The notes beneath the pieces were generated by a model. It did no database searches and had not been told where the DNA came from. It was given only the letters and a program-made list of their open reading frames with translations. A stretch of DNA of 64,000 nt from Ruegeria marina (GTDB taxonomy: Bacteria; Pseudomonadota; Alphaproteobacteria; Rhodobacterales; Rhodobacteraceae): positions 279,489 through 343,488 of the forward strand of contig NZ_FMZV01000005.1 of assembly GCF_900101475.1 (NCBI RefSeq). Direction: 5' to 3'. Positions 53,596 to 63,032 of the stretch are shown here, piece by piece. Both the position numbers and the translations under genes were made by a program. The stretch's first letter is position 1, and the number at the start of each line of letters is the position of its first letter.

Positions 53596-54387
53596 TCATC
53601 CCTTGCGTCGAAGCAGGCCGCGCGCCGGGTCATATCCCCATACCGCAAGCAGAAAGAAGACAATGCCCGCGAGCGCCGTCCAGCCGAGCGCCCCTGCATT
53701 GAACTGGCCGTACAGGGCAAAGCGGATCAACTCGACGGCGTGGCTGAAGGGGTTCACCGCGCAGATATCGCGCAGCAGGGTCGAGCTTTCCGCCATCTTC
53801 CACAGGGGGTAGAGCGCGGTCGACAGGAAGAACATCGGGAAAATGACGAAGTTCATCACCCCGGCGAAGTTTTCGAGTTGCTTGATCAGCGAGGACAACG
53901 CCAGCCCCAGGGCACCCAGCATGATTCCCGTGATCGCAAGCGCCGGCAGCACCGCGATATATCCGCTGGCCGGCATTCGGATCCCGAATGCCGCCGCCAC
54001 CGCCAGAAAGGTATAGGCCTGCAGGATCGAGATCGCCGTCGATGCGACGAGCCGGCAGAACAGCAGCCACCATCGCGGCAATGGTGCAGTGAGCAGCAGG
54101 CGCATCGAGCCCATTTCGCGGTCGTAGACCAGGCTGAGGCTCGACTGCATCCCGTTGAACAGCAGGATCATGCCGCAGAGACCCGGCACGATGTAGACCT
54201 CGTAAGTGATGTAGGTCTGGTAGGGTGGGGCGATCGACAGGCCCAGCGCGGCCCTGAAACCGGCGGCAAAGACCAGAAGCCAGATCAGCGGCCGTACCAG
54301 TGCCGCCACGAACCGCCCTCGCTGCTGGACGAAACGTTGTGCCTCGCGCAGGACAATGGCGTTCAGGGCGACAAGGGCATGGGTCAT
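53596..54387 (-). CDS. ABC-2 type transporter permease, PQQ-alcohol-dehydrogenase-associated (PedC-like)
   Basis: A 263-residue ABC-2 permease with six hydrophobic segments (about residues 28-50, 60-80, 107-130, 138-163, 170-190 and 230-252). It contains ABC-2 features such as DREMGSMRLLLTAPLPRWWL. It is coupled to the ATPase gene by ATGA (54384-54387). Systems of this type sit in PQQ alcohol-oxidation loci such as ped and are named for that association; the transported molecule is unknown. Confidence 0.88.
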   Translation of the reverse strand: MTHALVALNAIVLREAQRFVQQRGRFVAALVRPLIWLLVFAAGFRAALGLSIAPPYQTYITYEVYIVPGLCGMILLFNGMQSSLSLVYDREMGSMRLLLTAPLPRWWLLFCRLVASTAISILQAYTFLAVAAAFGIRMPASGYIAVLPALAITGIMLGALGLALSSLIKQLENFAGVMNFVIFPMFFLSTALYPLWKMAESSTLLRDICAVNPFSHAVELIRFALYGQFNAGALGWTALAGIVFFLLAVWGYDPARGLLRRKG

Positions 54388-55103
54388 CGCTGCTCTGCGG
54401 TCCGCATCAAGAAATGTTCCTGCAACGGAAGCGGACCTCGCAAATCGCCAGCGAACCCGTTTTGCAACAAGCGTCCCCGGTGAAGGATCAGCAACCGGTC
54501 GTCATCCTTGATCTCGTCTGTCAGATGCGTGGCCCATAGTACCGTGAGCCCGATGTCGCGCGACAGGTCATGTACATGGTCGGTGATCGCCTTTCGGCTG
54601 GCGGCGTCAAGCCCCACAGTAGGTTCGTCAAGCAGCAGAACCGAAGGCGAATGGATCAGGCAGCGCGCGATCTCGGTCCGCCGCCGGTGGCCACCGTTCA
54701 GGTCGCGCACCCGTTCATGCGCGCGCTCGGCCATACCGAGCCGCTCCAGCGCGGCTTCGATCCGGCTGCGGGCCGCTCGGCCGGAAAGGCCGTGCAGCGC
54801 CGCGAAATAGGTCAGGTTGCGCATCACCGAGAGATCCAGGTCCAGTGTCGGCTGCTGAAAGACGACCCCGATTCTGGCAAGCGCGGCGCGTGGCGCGCGC
54901 GCAAGATCGTGGCCGTCAATTTCGATCCGCCCGTCCGGCGCTGCAAAGAGCCGTGTCAGCAGAGAGAACAAAGTCGATTTGCCTGCACCATTGGGCCCGA
55001 GCAGCGCGGCAAACTGGCCGGCGCCCACATCGAAGCTCACATCATCCAGTGCCCGTCGTGTCCCGTAGCTGTAGCTCAGGTTGCAGATCGACAATCCTGT
55101 CAC
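54384..55103 (-). CDS. ABC transporter ATP-binding protein, PQQ-alcohol-dehydrogenase-associated
   Basis: A 239-residue ATPase with Walker A GPNGAGKST, Q-loop GVVFQQPTLDLDLS, Walker B VLLLDEPTVGLD and H-loop WATH. The family signature LSGGQ is changed to LNGGHRRR, as found in this PQQ-associated subgroup. It powers the ABC-2 permease and is coupled to both neighbours by overlaps (54384-54387 and 55100-55103). The substrate is unknown. Confidence 0.88.
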   Translation of the reverse strand: MTGLSICNLSYSYGTRRALDDVSFDVGAGQFAALLGPNGAGKSTLFSLLTRLFAAPDGRIEIDGHDLARAPRAALARIGVVFQQPTLDLDLSVMRNLTYFAALHGLSGRAARSRIEAALERLGMAERAHERVRDLNGGHRRRTEIARCLIHSPSVLLLDEPTVGLDAASRKAITDHVHDLSRDIGLTVLWATHLTDEIKDDDRLLILHRGRLLQNGFAGDLRGPLPLQEHFLMRTAEQR

Positions 55104-55549
55104 TTGATGGTGATCTCCAGCCTCTGTGTCTCTCCGGTACTGCCCGGCACTTTCAGGTAATAGCTGCCCGGCTTGATCGCGACAAACCCGATTTCCATCT
55201 CGCCCGCTTCGTCGAATTCGATCGAGTCGAGGCCGAGAGGGCGGATTTCCAGCCCTTCGACCACGATCTCGTCGATCCAGATGGCACGGAAGAACTCCGG
55301 GCCGATCAGAGCCAGTTCCTGGCTGCCATCGCCCTGGATCTCGAACTCGTAATAGGTGCCCGATTTCAGTTCCCAGGGCGCGTCCGCCAGCGGCATGCCC
55401 GCCGACAGGATCACCGGTGGCAGGTCTTCCTTGTTGCCGGCGGACAGCAGGCCGGCCATGCCGAAACCGGGCTTGTCATCGTCATCGGCCAGCACTGCCA
55501 CAGGCGCGGCCATGGCAAGGAGGGCGGCGAATGCCGTTGATTTCTTCAT
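55100..55549 (-). CDS. Exported protein of unknown function in the PQQ-associated ABC operon
   Basis: A 149-residue protein with a signal peptide (residues about 1-21). The mature part is acidic (DDDDKPG) and rich in beta-strand-like sequence, ending GSYYLKVPGSTGETQRLEIT, which resembles cupredoxin-like or copper-binding folds without clear copper ligands. It is translationally coupled to the ATPase gene. No function is known; its place between ATPase and beta-propeller genes suggests a role in the periplasmic part of the same system. Confidence 0.7.
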   Translation of the reverse strand: MKKSTAFAALLAMAAPVAVLADDDDKPGFGMAGLLSAGNKEDLPPVILSAGMPLADAPWELKSGTYYEFEIQGDGSQELALIGPEFFRAIWIDEIVVEGLEIRPLGLDSIEFDEAGEMEIGFVAIKPGSYYLKVPGSTGETQRLEITIK

Positions 55550-55570
55550 GTCGGATCTCCTGTCTTGTGA

Positions 55571-56536
55571 TCACGTGCCGGGCCGGAGCGCGGCCCCCCA
55601 CGGGAAGCGGCCCACCTTGATGGTCTTGATCGCCTCGCGGCGGGCCACGTCGATCACCGTCACGTCGCCCGAGACGCCATTCGTGGTGAACAGCAGCGAC
55701 TTGTCGGTGTTGAATTCCATGTGCCAGACCCGCCGACCCACCAGGATGTAATCCTGGACCTCGTAGGTGGCGGTATCGACCACCGCCACATGGTTGGACG
55801 GGCCCAGCGCGACAAAGGCGGTCTTCTCGTCGGCGGTCAGTCGAAAACCGACCGGCTGTACCCGGTCGGGATGCACGCCCCTGACCTCGAAAGCGATCTT
55901 GGCCTTCTCGGCCTGGCTGGCCACGTCGAACACGGTGATGGTGCCGCCGATCTCGGAACTGACCCAGAGTTCCGTGCCGCCATGCACGAATTCGGCGTGG
56001 CGGGGGCGCGAATCCACCAGTGTGTTGGCAAACAGTTCGCGCGTCTCGGTGTCGATCCAATGCGCCATGTTGGTGGTTTCCGACGTGGTGATGACGATCT
56101 TGCCGTCGGGGCTGACCGCCATGCCTTCGGGTTCGATGCCCACATCGATCTGGGCGATGACCCGGCGTGTTTCCGTATCTACGACCGTGGTGATCGCATC
56201 ATCCTCGTTGGCGATGTAGAGATGCCGGTCGTTGGGATGCAGCACGAATTGCTCGGGATCCTCGCCCGAGGGCAGGTCATGCAGGATCTCGCCCGTCTCC
56301 GGGTCCATCACCTGCACCGTGTCGCTGTCCGAGGCGCAGATGTAGACCCGGCTGTGATCCTTGGAAAAGGTGATCCCGCGCGGGCGTTCGCCGGTCGGGA
56401 TGGTGCGCACGACCTCCAGCGTCGCGACGTCGATCACGCTGATTGTGTCATCCTTTTCGTTGGTGACCCAGATTTCCTCGGCGCTCAACGGTGCCGCGAG
56501 CGCAAGGGCAAGCAGGGATACGGCAAGTCTCATCAC
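55571..56536 (-). CDS. YVTN-type beta-propeller protein, PQQ-catabolism-associated
   Basis: A 321-residue exported protein with a signal peptide (about residues 1-19). It has repeated blades of the YVTN/lactonase type (WVTNEKDDTISVIDVATLEV, LYIANEDDAITTVVDTETRR, GGTITVFDVASQAEKAKIAF). Such propellers are marker genes of PQQ-dependent alcohol oxidation clusters and may assist the quinoprotein or the ABC system. The start directly follows the stop of the binding-protein gene (56537/56536). Confidence 0.87.
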   Translation of the reverse strand: MMRLAVSLLALALAAPLSAEEIWVTNEKDDTISVIDVATLEVVRTIPTGERPRGITFSKDHSRVYICASDSDTVQVMDPETGEILHDLPSGEDPEQFVLHPNDRHLYIANEDDAITTVVDTETRRVIAQIDVGIEPEGMAVSPDGKIVITTSETTNMAHWIDTETRELFANTLVDSRPRHAEFVHGGTELWVSSEIGGTITVFDVASQAEKAKIAFEVRGVHPDRVQPVGFRLTADEKTAFVALGPSNHVAVVDTATYEVQDYILVGRRVWHMEFNTDKSLLFTTNGVSGDVTVIDVARREAIKTIKVGRFPWGAALRPGT

Positions 56537-57709
56537 TCACTCCTTGAAGGCGGTGCAACGGGATTCGGGCAGGTCAATGCCCAGCGTGTCGAGTTCGCTG
56601 CGCTGGTGCAGGAACCCTTCGACCGGCGCCTGCATCACCACGGCGCGGTCGGTGACCAGCGGGATCGGCTGCCGCAACTGACCGTTCCAGTGCCGAAAGC
56701 TCATCGGTCGCCCCTTGAACCCCGCCAGTTCGAACTCTGGCGACAGGATATAGGCGCGCAGTTGGGCGGGATCGGTGCTGCCGGTCCGGGTCAATGCCTC
56801 GCCCAAAACGCGCATTGCAGCCCAGGCGGCATAGTCCCGGTTCTTCATGTCCCGTCCTGCCAGCTTGACGAAGCGGGATTGCAACTGGGCCGCGCCCCAT
56901 TGTTCGACCACGCGGCTCCAGGCGACCGGCACCATTCCCTCAGACCCGGCGACAGGGCGCGGCAACCAGGTGTTGTACGCAATATAGCGACCGAAATCGT
57001 TGGTTTCGTCGGCGATCAGAAGCACGTCGTGTTCGGGCAGGTCCTGTGTGAACAGCGGAACTTCCTGGCTGGCGTTGCGCCGCATGTCGGCATCGAATCG
57101 CCATTCGCGTTCGCCTGTTATCTTCAGGCCGAACTTGGCGGCCGACCGCCGCAAGGCATCCGCAAAGGCACGGTCCGCCGGATGTTCGCCCGCGACCAGC
57201 GCCAGCCTGGAAAACCGCTTGGCCATCAGCACCTGCATTAGTGCATCCGCGCGCATCGCAGCCGAGGGCAAGGTGTGGAACAGGTTCCTCCGGCATTCGG
57301 CATCACGCAAACGGGTCTCCTGGGCCGAGGCGTTGAAGATCAGCGCATCCTGCGCCTCGGGCAGATCGGCCACGCGAAGGATATCGTCCGCAGACGCGTC
57401 AAGGATCAGGTAAGGCGAGGTGGCCAGCAGCGTGCGCGCTGCCGCCAGCAGATCGCCGCCGGGATCGACTTCGCTGACGTCCAGAACATAGCTGTGGCCA
57501 AGGAACCGGCCGCTGCTCTGGTTGTCGGCCTGCCCCAGTCGTGCACCGTCCACGCCCAGTGTTTCGGGGACCGGGTCGAGGTTCGACAGAACCGCCGGCG
57601 CGACCACCGCCTGCTTGAGATATCCGACAGCCAGAATCGCTTCGGCCTGGGCCGCACAGGCCATGGTGCCGAACGCCAGCAGAGCCGCGCTTTTTACAAG
57701 GAAATTCAT
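56537..57709 (-). CDS. ABC transporter substrate-binding protein, PQQ-alcohol-dehydrogenase-associated
   Basis: A 390-residue periplasmic binding protein of the branched-chain amino acid (type I) class. It has a signal peptide (ending AAQAEA) and two-lobe features such as RFSRLALVAGEHPADRAF and YAAWAAMRVLGEAL. It is the first gene of the minus-strand operon (binding protein, propeller, unknown, ATPase, permease). ATG at 57709 is preferred since AGAGG lies about nine bases upstream, while for ATG at 57718 it would be adjacent. It diverges from the cytochrome operon. Confidence 0.86.
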   Translation of the reverse strand: MNFLVKSAALLAFGTMACAAQAEAILAVGYLKQAVVAPAVLSNLDPVPETLGVDGARLGQADNQSSGRFLGHSYVLDVSEVDPGGDLLAAARTLLATSPYLILDASADDILRVADLPEAQDALIFNASAQETRLRDAECRRNLFHTLPSAAMRADALMQVLMAKRFSRLALVAGEHPADRAFADALRRSAAKFGLKITGEREWRFDADMRRNASQEVPLFTQDLPEHDVLLIADETNDFGRYIAYNTWLPRPVAGSEGMVPVAWSRVVEQWGAAQLQSRFVKLAGRDMKNRDYAAWAAMRVLGEALTRTGSTDPAQLRAYILSPEFELAGFKGRPMSFRHWNGQLRQPIPLVTDRAVVMQAPVEGFLHQRSELDTLGIDLPESRCTAFKE

Positions 57710-57762
57710 TGTCTGCATCCTCTCCCGTAGGGCAGGTTATTGTCGCCGGGTGGCATGTTCCT

Positions 57763-57810
57763 ATTCGACCAAAGTCCAAGTTTCCCGCCACATGGAACCA
57801 AGGTCGAATA
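57763..57810. promoter_or_regulatory. Inverted GGTCGAAT pair between the two PQQ-associated operons
   Basis: ATTCGACC (57763-57770) and GGTCGAAT (57802-57809) form a perfect 8-base inverted repeat spaced by 31 bases. The right half extends to CCAAGGTCGAAT. The pair lies in the 158-base divergent gap and may bind the LuxR-type response regulator. Confidence 0.5.
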
Positions 57811-57867
57811 CCGGCAGGGAAAATCAGGCGGTATCACCGGACCCGAGCGAGGATACTGGAGGAACAG

Positions 57868-58545
57868 ATGATGATTGACGCAATCAAGGGCGGCGCGCTG
57901 GCAATCGTTCTGGGGGCCGGCATGGCCAGTGCCCATGGCGATGTGGCGCCGCAGCCCGTCAATACCGATGCCCTGCCCGAAGTGGGCGAGGAATGGCTGA
58001 TCGAAAACCCCTACCGGGCCGAGGTCGCTGGCGAAGAGGTCTGGCAGGCGGCGATCAAGATCGGGGATTCGGGGTACAACCAGAACTGCGCCCGCTGTCA
58101 TGGGTTGGGCGTGGTCTCGGGCGGGCTGGCGCCGGACCTGCGTTACCTGGAAGCCGCAGAATACGGGGATGAGTGGTACATCGAACGGTTCCGTCACGGC
58201 TACACCCAGAACGGGATCACCAAGATGCCCGGATTCGGCGATCTTCTGGGCCAGAAGGCCGCCTGGGCGATCCGGACCTATATCGAGACGCGTCCCGATG
58301 ACGGCGCGCTGGATGAATACACGCCGCGACTGAAGGAGATCCGCGACGAGTTGGCGGCAGGCGGCGGCGATGCCGCGGCATTGTCGGCGGAACTGTCCGA
58401 AATCGCCGCCAAGGTCGAGACCGCTTCCGGAGCACCGGTTGCCGATAGCGCGGCCTCTCGCGCCGCGGCGCTGATTTCGGGCGATGCGCCCGATTTCGTG
58501 GCCGCCGCCGAGGCGCTGACCATCGGTCTGTCGGCCGCGCACTGA
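57868..58545 (+). CDS. Cytochrome c-550, PedF-like
   Basis: A 225-residue exported cytochrome c with a signal peptide (about residues 1-22). The heme motif is C74-A-R-C77-H78. The axial Met is probably in TKMPGFGD. A long Ala-rich C-terminal helix extension follows. PedF-type cytochromes c accept electrons from quinoprotein alcohol dehydrogenases. GGAGG lies about seven bases before the ATG. It is followed nine bases later by the XoxJ-like gene. Confidence 0.88.
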   Translation: MMIDAIKGGALAIVLGAGMASAHGDVAPQPVNTDALPEVGEEWLIENPYRAEVAGEEVWQAAIKIGDSGYNQNCARCHGLGVVSGGLAPDLRYLEAAEYGDEWYIERFRHGYTQNGITKMPGFGDLLGQKAAWAIRTYIETRPDDGALDEYTPRLKEIRDELAAGGGDAAALSAELSEIAAKVETASGAPVADSAASRAAALISGDAPDFVAAAEALTIGLSAAH

Positions 58546-58553
58546 GGTCCGGC

Positions 58554-59462
58554 GTGCCGATGACGACACCCCTGCGGGCCGTGGCGGCGGTGCTCGCGAT
58601 CTGCGCCGGGCTTCCGGTTCTGGCCCAGACGCGCTGCGCCGATCATGTGCCGCAGGCCCGGCCGCAAAATGCCAGCCGCGATTTCGTCGGTGCCGACCTG
58701 GACACGATCCAGGAGCGCGGCTGGATCGAGTTCGCCGCCTACGAGGATTTTCCGCCGTGGAGCTGGGAAGAGGGTGGCAAGGCCCGGGGCGTGGATGTCG
58801 AGATCGGCCGGCTCATCGCCGAGGAACTCGGGGTCGAGGCCCGCTTCACCCTGGTCGTCGCGGGCGAGAACCTGGATGCGGACTTGCGCAACTGGGTCTG
58901 GAAAGGGCCGGTGGTCGGCGGTCGCGTGGCCAATGTCATGCTGCACGTGCCCTATGACAGCAACTTTGCCTGCCGGGTCGAACAGGTGGTGTTTACCGGC
59001 CAGTACCACGAGGAACAGGTGGCCATTGCCTATCGCGAGGCCGCCTATCCCGACGAGAAGCCCGTGCCGGCCTATTTCCGGTTCGATACGGTGGCGGTCG
59101 AGAACGACTCGATCGCCGATTTCTACCTGACCTCGTTTCCGGGCGGGCAATTGGCCGGCAGTATCCGGCGTTATCCCACGATGCAGGCCGCGATGGCGGG
59201 TCTGACACAGGGCGACACGATGGCCGCAATGGGCCCCCTTGCGCAGCTGGAGCATGGGGTGGAGGCCGGCGTGGCCGTGCACACTCCGCCCTTGCCCGGG
59301 TTCAGCGTAGGAAAATGGACGATCGGCCTGGCCGTGCATTTCTCGCACCGTCCGCTGGCCTATGCGGTGGATGATGCGATCGCCGCCGGCCTGCAGGATG
59401 GTCGGATCGCGGAGATCTTCAACCGCTACGGTCTGACCTTCACGCCGCCGGCGCTGCGCTGA
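58554..59462 (+). CDS. Quinoprotein-associated substrate-binding-like protein, MxaJ/XoxJ type
   Basis: A 302-residue protein with a signal peptide (cleavage near VLAQ, about residue 24) and the amino-acid-binding (SBP_bac_3) fold typical of MxaJ/XoxJ. These proteins assist PQQ dehydrogenase maturation or activation; no transporter partner is needed. A GTG at 58554 with GAGG six bases upstream is the likely start; ATG at 58560 is the alternative. It follows the cytochrome gene closely and precedes coxG by about 100 bases. Confidence 0.84.
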   Translation: MPMTTPLRAVAAVLAICAGLPVLAQTRCADHVPQARPQNASRDFVGADLDTIQERGWIEFAAYEDFPPWSWEEGGKARGVDVEIGRLIAEELGVEARFTLVVAGENLDADLRNWVWKGPVVGGRVANVMLHVPYDSNFACRVEQVVFTGQYHEEQVAIAYREAAYPDEKPVPAYFRFDTVAVENDSIADFYLTSFPGGQLAGSIRRYPTMQAAMAGLTQGDTMAAMGPLAQLEHGVEAGVAVHTPPLPGFSVGKWTIGLAVHFSHRPLAYAVDDAIAAGLQDGRIAEIFNRYGLTFTPPALR

Positions 59463-59492
59463 CGGCAGATCACGACGGCCCGGCTTCTACGC

Positions 59493-59504
59493 CCAAGGTC
59501 GAAT
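59493..59504 (+). promoter_or_regulatory. CCAAGGTCGAAT motif upstream of coxG
   Basis: The 12-mer CCAAGGTCGAAT, identical to the one at 57798-57809, lies 57 bases before the coxG ATG. It links the cox operon to the regulatory motif of the PQQ island. Confidence 0.5.
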
Positions 59505-59561
59505 GGAACGATCCGGCCTCGCCGCGTAGCGTGGTCCCCAACAGACGGAGACAAGGATCCG

Positions 59562-60089
59562 ATGGAACTTAACGATTCAAAGGTCATCGCGGCAGACCGC
59601 GCCACGGTCTGGGCGGCGCTTCTGTCACCCGAGGTGCTGAAGCAATGCGTCCCCGGCTGCCAGGAGATGAGCGGTAGCCCCGAAGAGGGCTTCGAAGCCA
59701 CAGTGGTGCAGAAGGTCGGCCCGGTGAAGGCCACCTTCAAGGGCAAGGTGACGCTGTCGGACATGGTCGAACCCGAAAGCCTGACCCTGAGCGGCGAGGG
59801 CAAGGGCGGCGCGGCCGGCTTTGCCAAGGGGGCGGCCAATGTCCGCCTCGAAGAGGGCGGGAACGGAACTACCGTGCTGACCTACCAGGTCGAGGCCAAG
59901 GTGGGTGGCAAGCTGGCGCAACTGGGCAGCCGCATCATCGACGGGTTCGCCCGCAAGATGGCGGATCAGTTCTTTACCCGGTTCCAGGAATTCGTCGAAG
60001 GCCCCACGGACACGCCCGAAGGCGCCGGGGAAGCTGCCGCCGAGAGCGGTGCGAAAAAGAGTTGGTTCAAGCGCGTGATCACGGGCTGA
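59562..60089 (+). CDS. coxG: CoxG family SRPBCC protein
   Basis: A 175-residue CoxG/SRPBCC-fold protein. An N-terminal helix-strand core (VIAADRATVWAALLSPEVLK, then QCVPGCQEM) is followed by a C-terminal tail (KKSWFKRVITG) that could contact the membrane. CoxG proteins support carbon-monoxide-dehydrogenase-type molybdoenzymes, linking them to the membrane and quinone pool. It precedes coxSLM and has a regulatory motif shared with PQQ genes upstream. Confidence 0.9.
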   Translation: MELNDSKVIAADRATVWAALLSPEVLKQCVPGCQEMSGSPEEGFEATVVQKVGPVKATFKGKVTLSDMVEPESLTLSGEGKGGAAGFAKGAANVRLEEGGNGTTVLTYQVEAKVGGKLAQLGSRIIDGFARKMADQFFTRFQEFVEGPTDTPEGAGEAAAESGAKKSWFKRVITG

Positions 60090-60127
60090 AGGAATAGATC
60101 AACGGGACATCCAGGGAGGATAGGAAT

Positions 60128-60610
60128 TTGGAAATCTCGATGAGTGTCAACGGGCGGCAGGTCCGTGGAGAGGTTGAGGGTCGGACGTTGTTGTCGACGT
60201 TTTTGCGGGATCATCTTTCGCTGACGGGGACGCATGTTGGGTGTGACACGGGTCAGTGCGGGGCCTGTGTTGTGCATGTTGACGGTGTTGCGGTGAAGTC
60301 GTGCAACATGCTTGCCGCGGAGGCGTCTGGGTCTTCGGTCGGGACGATCGAGGGTCAGGCGGCGGCGGACGGGACGCTGAACGCGCTGCAGCAGGCGTTT
60401 CAGGATCATCACGGGCTTCAGTGCGGGTTCTGCACGCCGGGGATGGTGATGTCGGCGGCGGCGCTGCTCAAGGACAATCCGCGGCCGAGCGAGGCTGAGG
60501 TGCGGGCGCATCTGGAGGGGAACCTGTGCCGTTGCACGGGGTATCACAACATCGTCAAGGCGGTTCTTGCGGCGTCCGGTCAGGACGTGAGCGGGATCGC
60601 GGCGGAATAG
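60128..60610 (+). CDS. coxS: Molybdenum hydroxylase small [2Fe-2S] subunit CoxS
   Basis: A 160-residue small subunit. The plant-type cluster cysteines are C39, C44, C47 and C59 ([10 protein letters not shown]). The second cluster has C99, C102, C134 and C136 ([17 protein letters not shown]). It carries electrons from the molybdenum site to FAD. TTG at 60128 with GGGAGG eight bases upstream is the probable start; ATG at 60140 is an alternative. Codon use is unusual: many GTT, TTG, GGG and ACG codons compared with the C-ending codons of coxG. Confidence 0.92.
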   Translation: MEISMSVNGRQVRGEVEGRTLLSTFLRDHLSLTGTHVGCDTGQCGACVVHVDGVAVKSCNMLAAEASGSSVGTIEGQAAADGTLNALQQAFQDHHGLQCGFCTPGMVMSAAALLKDNPRPSEAEVRAHLEGNLCRCTGYHNIVKAVLAASGQDVSGIAAE

Positions 60611-60660
60611 GCTGACCGAGAATTTTCGGCGAAAATTCTTTTTCTGGGAGGAGACGAGAC

Positions 60661-63027
60661 ATGCCCAAGGACAGTGGCATCGGGGCGAGTTCGAAACGGC
60701 GCGAGGACGTGCGGTTTCTGACGGGCGCCGGCAATTACACCGACGACATCAACATTCACGGCCAGGCTTACGTGCATTTTCTGCGCTCGGACGTGGCGCA
60801 TGGCCGGATCGTGAGCATCGACACGGCGGCGGCCTCGGCGATGCCGGGGGTGGTGCGGATATTCACCGGCGCCGATTTCGAGGGGGTGGGCGGTCTGCCC
60901 TGCGGCTGGCAGGTGACGGACCGGCATGGCCAGCCGATGGCCGAGCCCGGGCACCCGGTGCTGGCGCAGGGCAAGGTGCGGCACGTGGGCGACCCGATCG
61001 CGGCGGTTGTGGCGGACACGGCCGAGCAGGCGCGGGACGCGGCTGAGGCGATCGGTGTGGAGATCGAGGAGCTTCCGGCGGTTGTCGACATGAAGGCGGC
61101 GCTGGCCGGGGACGCGGCCAGGGTGCATGACGATCTGCCGTCGAACCTGTGCTACGACTGGGGTTTCGTCGAGGAGAACAAGGCGGCGGTGGACGCGGCC
61201 TTTGACACGGCGGCGCATGTGACGACGCTGGAGCTGGTGAACAACCGGCTGGTGGCCAACCCGATGGAACCGCGGGTGGCGATCGGCGATTATGCGCGGG
61301 CGACGGGCGAGTCGACGCTCTACACCACCAGCCAGAACCCGCATGTGATCCGGCTCCTGATGGGGGCCTTCGTGCTGGGCATTCCCGAGCACAAGCTGCG
61401 GGTGGTGGCGCCCGACGTGGGCGGCGGCTTCGGCTCGAAGATCTTCCACTATGCCGAGGAGGCGTTCTGCACCTTCGCGGCCAAGGCGATCAACCGGCCG
61501 GTGAAGTGGACCTCGTCGCGGTCGGAGGCGTTCATGTCGGACGCGCATGGGCGCGACCATGTGACCAGGATCGAACTGGCGCTGGACGCGGACAACAATT
61601 TCACCGCGATCCGGACCGAGACGCTGGCGAACATGGGGGCGTACCTGTCGACCTTCGCACCCTCGGTGCCGACCTGGCTGCACGGGACGCTGATGGCGGG
61701 CAATTACAAGACGCCGCTGATCTATGTGAACGTGAAGGCGGTGTTCACCAACACGGTGCCGGTGGATGCCTATCGCGGCGCGGGCCGTCCCGAGGCGACG
61801 TTCCAGCTGGAGCGGGTGATCGACAAGGCGGCGCGCGAGCTGGGGGTGGACCCGATCGCGCTGAGGCGGCAGAACTTCGTGACCGAGTTCCCCTATCAGA
61901 CGCCGGTCGCGGTGGTCTATGACACCGGCGATTACAACGCCACGATGGACAAGCTGGAAGAGATCGCGGACATCGCGGGCTTTGCGGCGCGGCGGGCGGC
62001 GTCCGAGGCCAAGGGCAAGCTGCGCGGCCTCGGTGTGAACTGCTATATCGAGGCCTGCGGCATCGCGCCGTCGAACCTGGTGGGGCAGCTGGGCGCGCGG
62101 GCGGGTCTTTACGACGCGGCGACGGTGCGGGTGAACGCCACCGGCAGCATCAGCGTGATGGTGGGGGCGCACAGCCACGGCCAGGGCCACGAGACGGCGT
62201 TTCCGCAGGTGGTGGCCGAGATGCTGGGCATCGACGAGAGCATGATCGAGATCGTGCATGGCGACAGCTCGAAGATCCCGTTCGGCATGGGCACCTATGG
62301 CTCGCGCAGCCTTGCGGTCTGCGGCTCGGCGATGGTGCGGGCGACCGAGAAGATCATCAACAAGGCGAAGAAGATCGCGGCGCATCTGATGGAGGCCTCG
62401 GAGGCCGATATCGAGCTGAAGGGCGGCCAGTTCACGGTCGCGGGCACGGATAAATCCGTGGCCTGGGGCGACGTGACGCTGGCGGCCTATGTGCCGCACA
62501 ACTACCCGCTGGAGGATATCGAGCCGGGTCTGGAGGAGACGGCGTTCTACGACCCATCGAACTTCACCTATCCGGCCGGTGCCTATGCCTGCGAGGTGGA
62601 GGTGGACCCCGAGACCGGCAAGGTGACGGTGGAGCGGTTCAGCGCGGCGGATGATTTCGGCAATATCGTCAACCCGATGATCGTGTCGGGGCAGGTGCAT
62701 GGCGGCCTGGGCCAGGGGATCGGCCAGGCGCTGCTGGAGAACTGCGCCTATGATCCGGAGACCGGGCAGCTGCTCAGCGCGTCCTACATGGATTACGCGA
62801 TGCCGCGCGCCGATGACGTGCCGTTCTACGCGGTGGATCATTCCTGCGCCACGCCCTGCACGCACAACCCGCTGGGGGTGAAGGGCTGCGGCGAGGCCGG
62901 GGCCATCGGCAGCCCGCCGGCGGTGGTGAACGCGGTGATCGACGCGCTGCAATCGGGCGGCAAGACTGTCGCGCATATCGACATGCCGGTGAGCCCGTCG
63001 CGGGTCTGGGCGGCGATGAACGGCTGA
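60661..63027 (+). CDS. coxL: Form II CoxL, molybdenum hydroxylase large subunit
   Basis: A 788-residue molybdopterin subunit. The active-site loop AYRGAGR (residues 370-376) marks the form II (BMS) type; form I CO dehydrogenases carry AYxCSFR. The catalytic Glu745 is in [11 protein letters not shown]. The Mo-MCD binding loops GGGFGSK and GQGHETAF are present. Form II enzymes are often not proven CO oxidisers and may act on aldehydes or other substrates. The gene order S-L-M agrees with form II. GGGAGGAG precedes the ATG. Confidence 0.95.
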   Translation: MPKDSGIGASSKRREDVRFLTGAGNYTDDINIHGQAYVHFLRSDVAHGRIVSIDTAAASAMPGVVRIFTGADFEGVGGLPCGWQVTDRHGQPMAEPGHPVLAQGKVRHVGDPIAAVVADTAEQARDAAEAIGVEIEELPAVVDMKAALAGDAARVHDDLPSNLCYDWGFVEENKAAVDAAFDTAAHVTTLELVNNRLVANPMEPRVAIGDYARATGESTLYTTSQNPHVIRLLMGAFVLGIPEHKLRVVAPDVGGGFGSKIFHYAEEAFCTFAAKAINRPVKWTSSRSEAFMSDAHGRDHVTRIELALDADNNFTAIRTETLANMGAYLSTFAPSVPTWLHGTLMAGNYKTPLIYVNVKAVFTNTVPVDAYRGAGRPEATFQLERVIDKAARELGVDPIALRRQNFVTEFPYQTPVAVVYDTGDYNATMDKLEEIADIAGFAARRAASEAKGKLRGLGVNCYIEACGIAPSNLVGQLGARAGLYDAATVRVNATGSISVMVGAHSHGQGHETAFPQVVAEMLGIDESMIEIVHGDSSKIPFGMGTYGSRSLAVCGSAMVRATEKIINKAKKIAAHLMEASEADIELKGGQFTVAGTDKSVAWGDVTLAAYVPHNYPLEDIEPGLEETAFYDPSNFTYPAGAYACEVEVDPETGKVTVERFSAADDFGNIVNPMIVSGQVHGGLGQGIGQALLENCAYDPETGQLLSASYMDYAMPRADDVPFYAVDHSCATPCTHNPLGVKGCGEAGAIGSPPAVVNAVIDALQSGGKTVAHIDMPVSPSRVWAAMNG

Positions 63028-63032
63028 GACGG

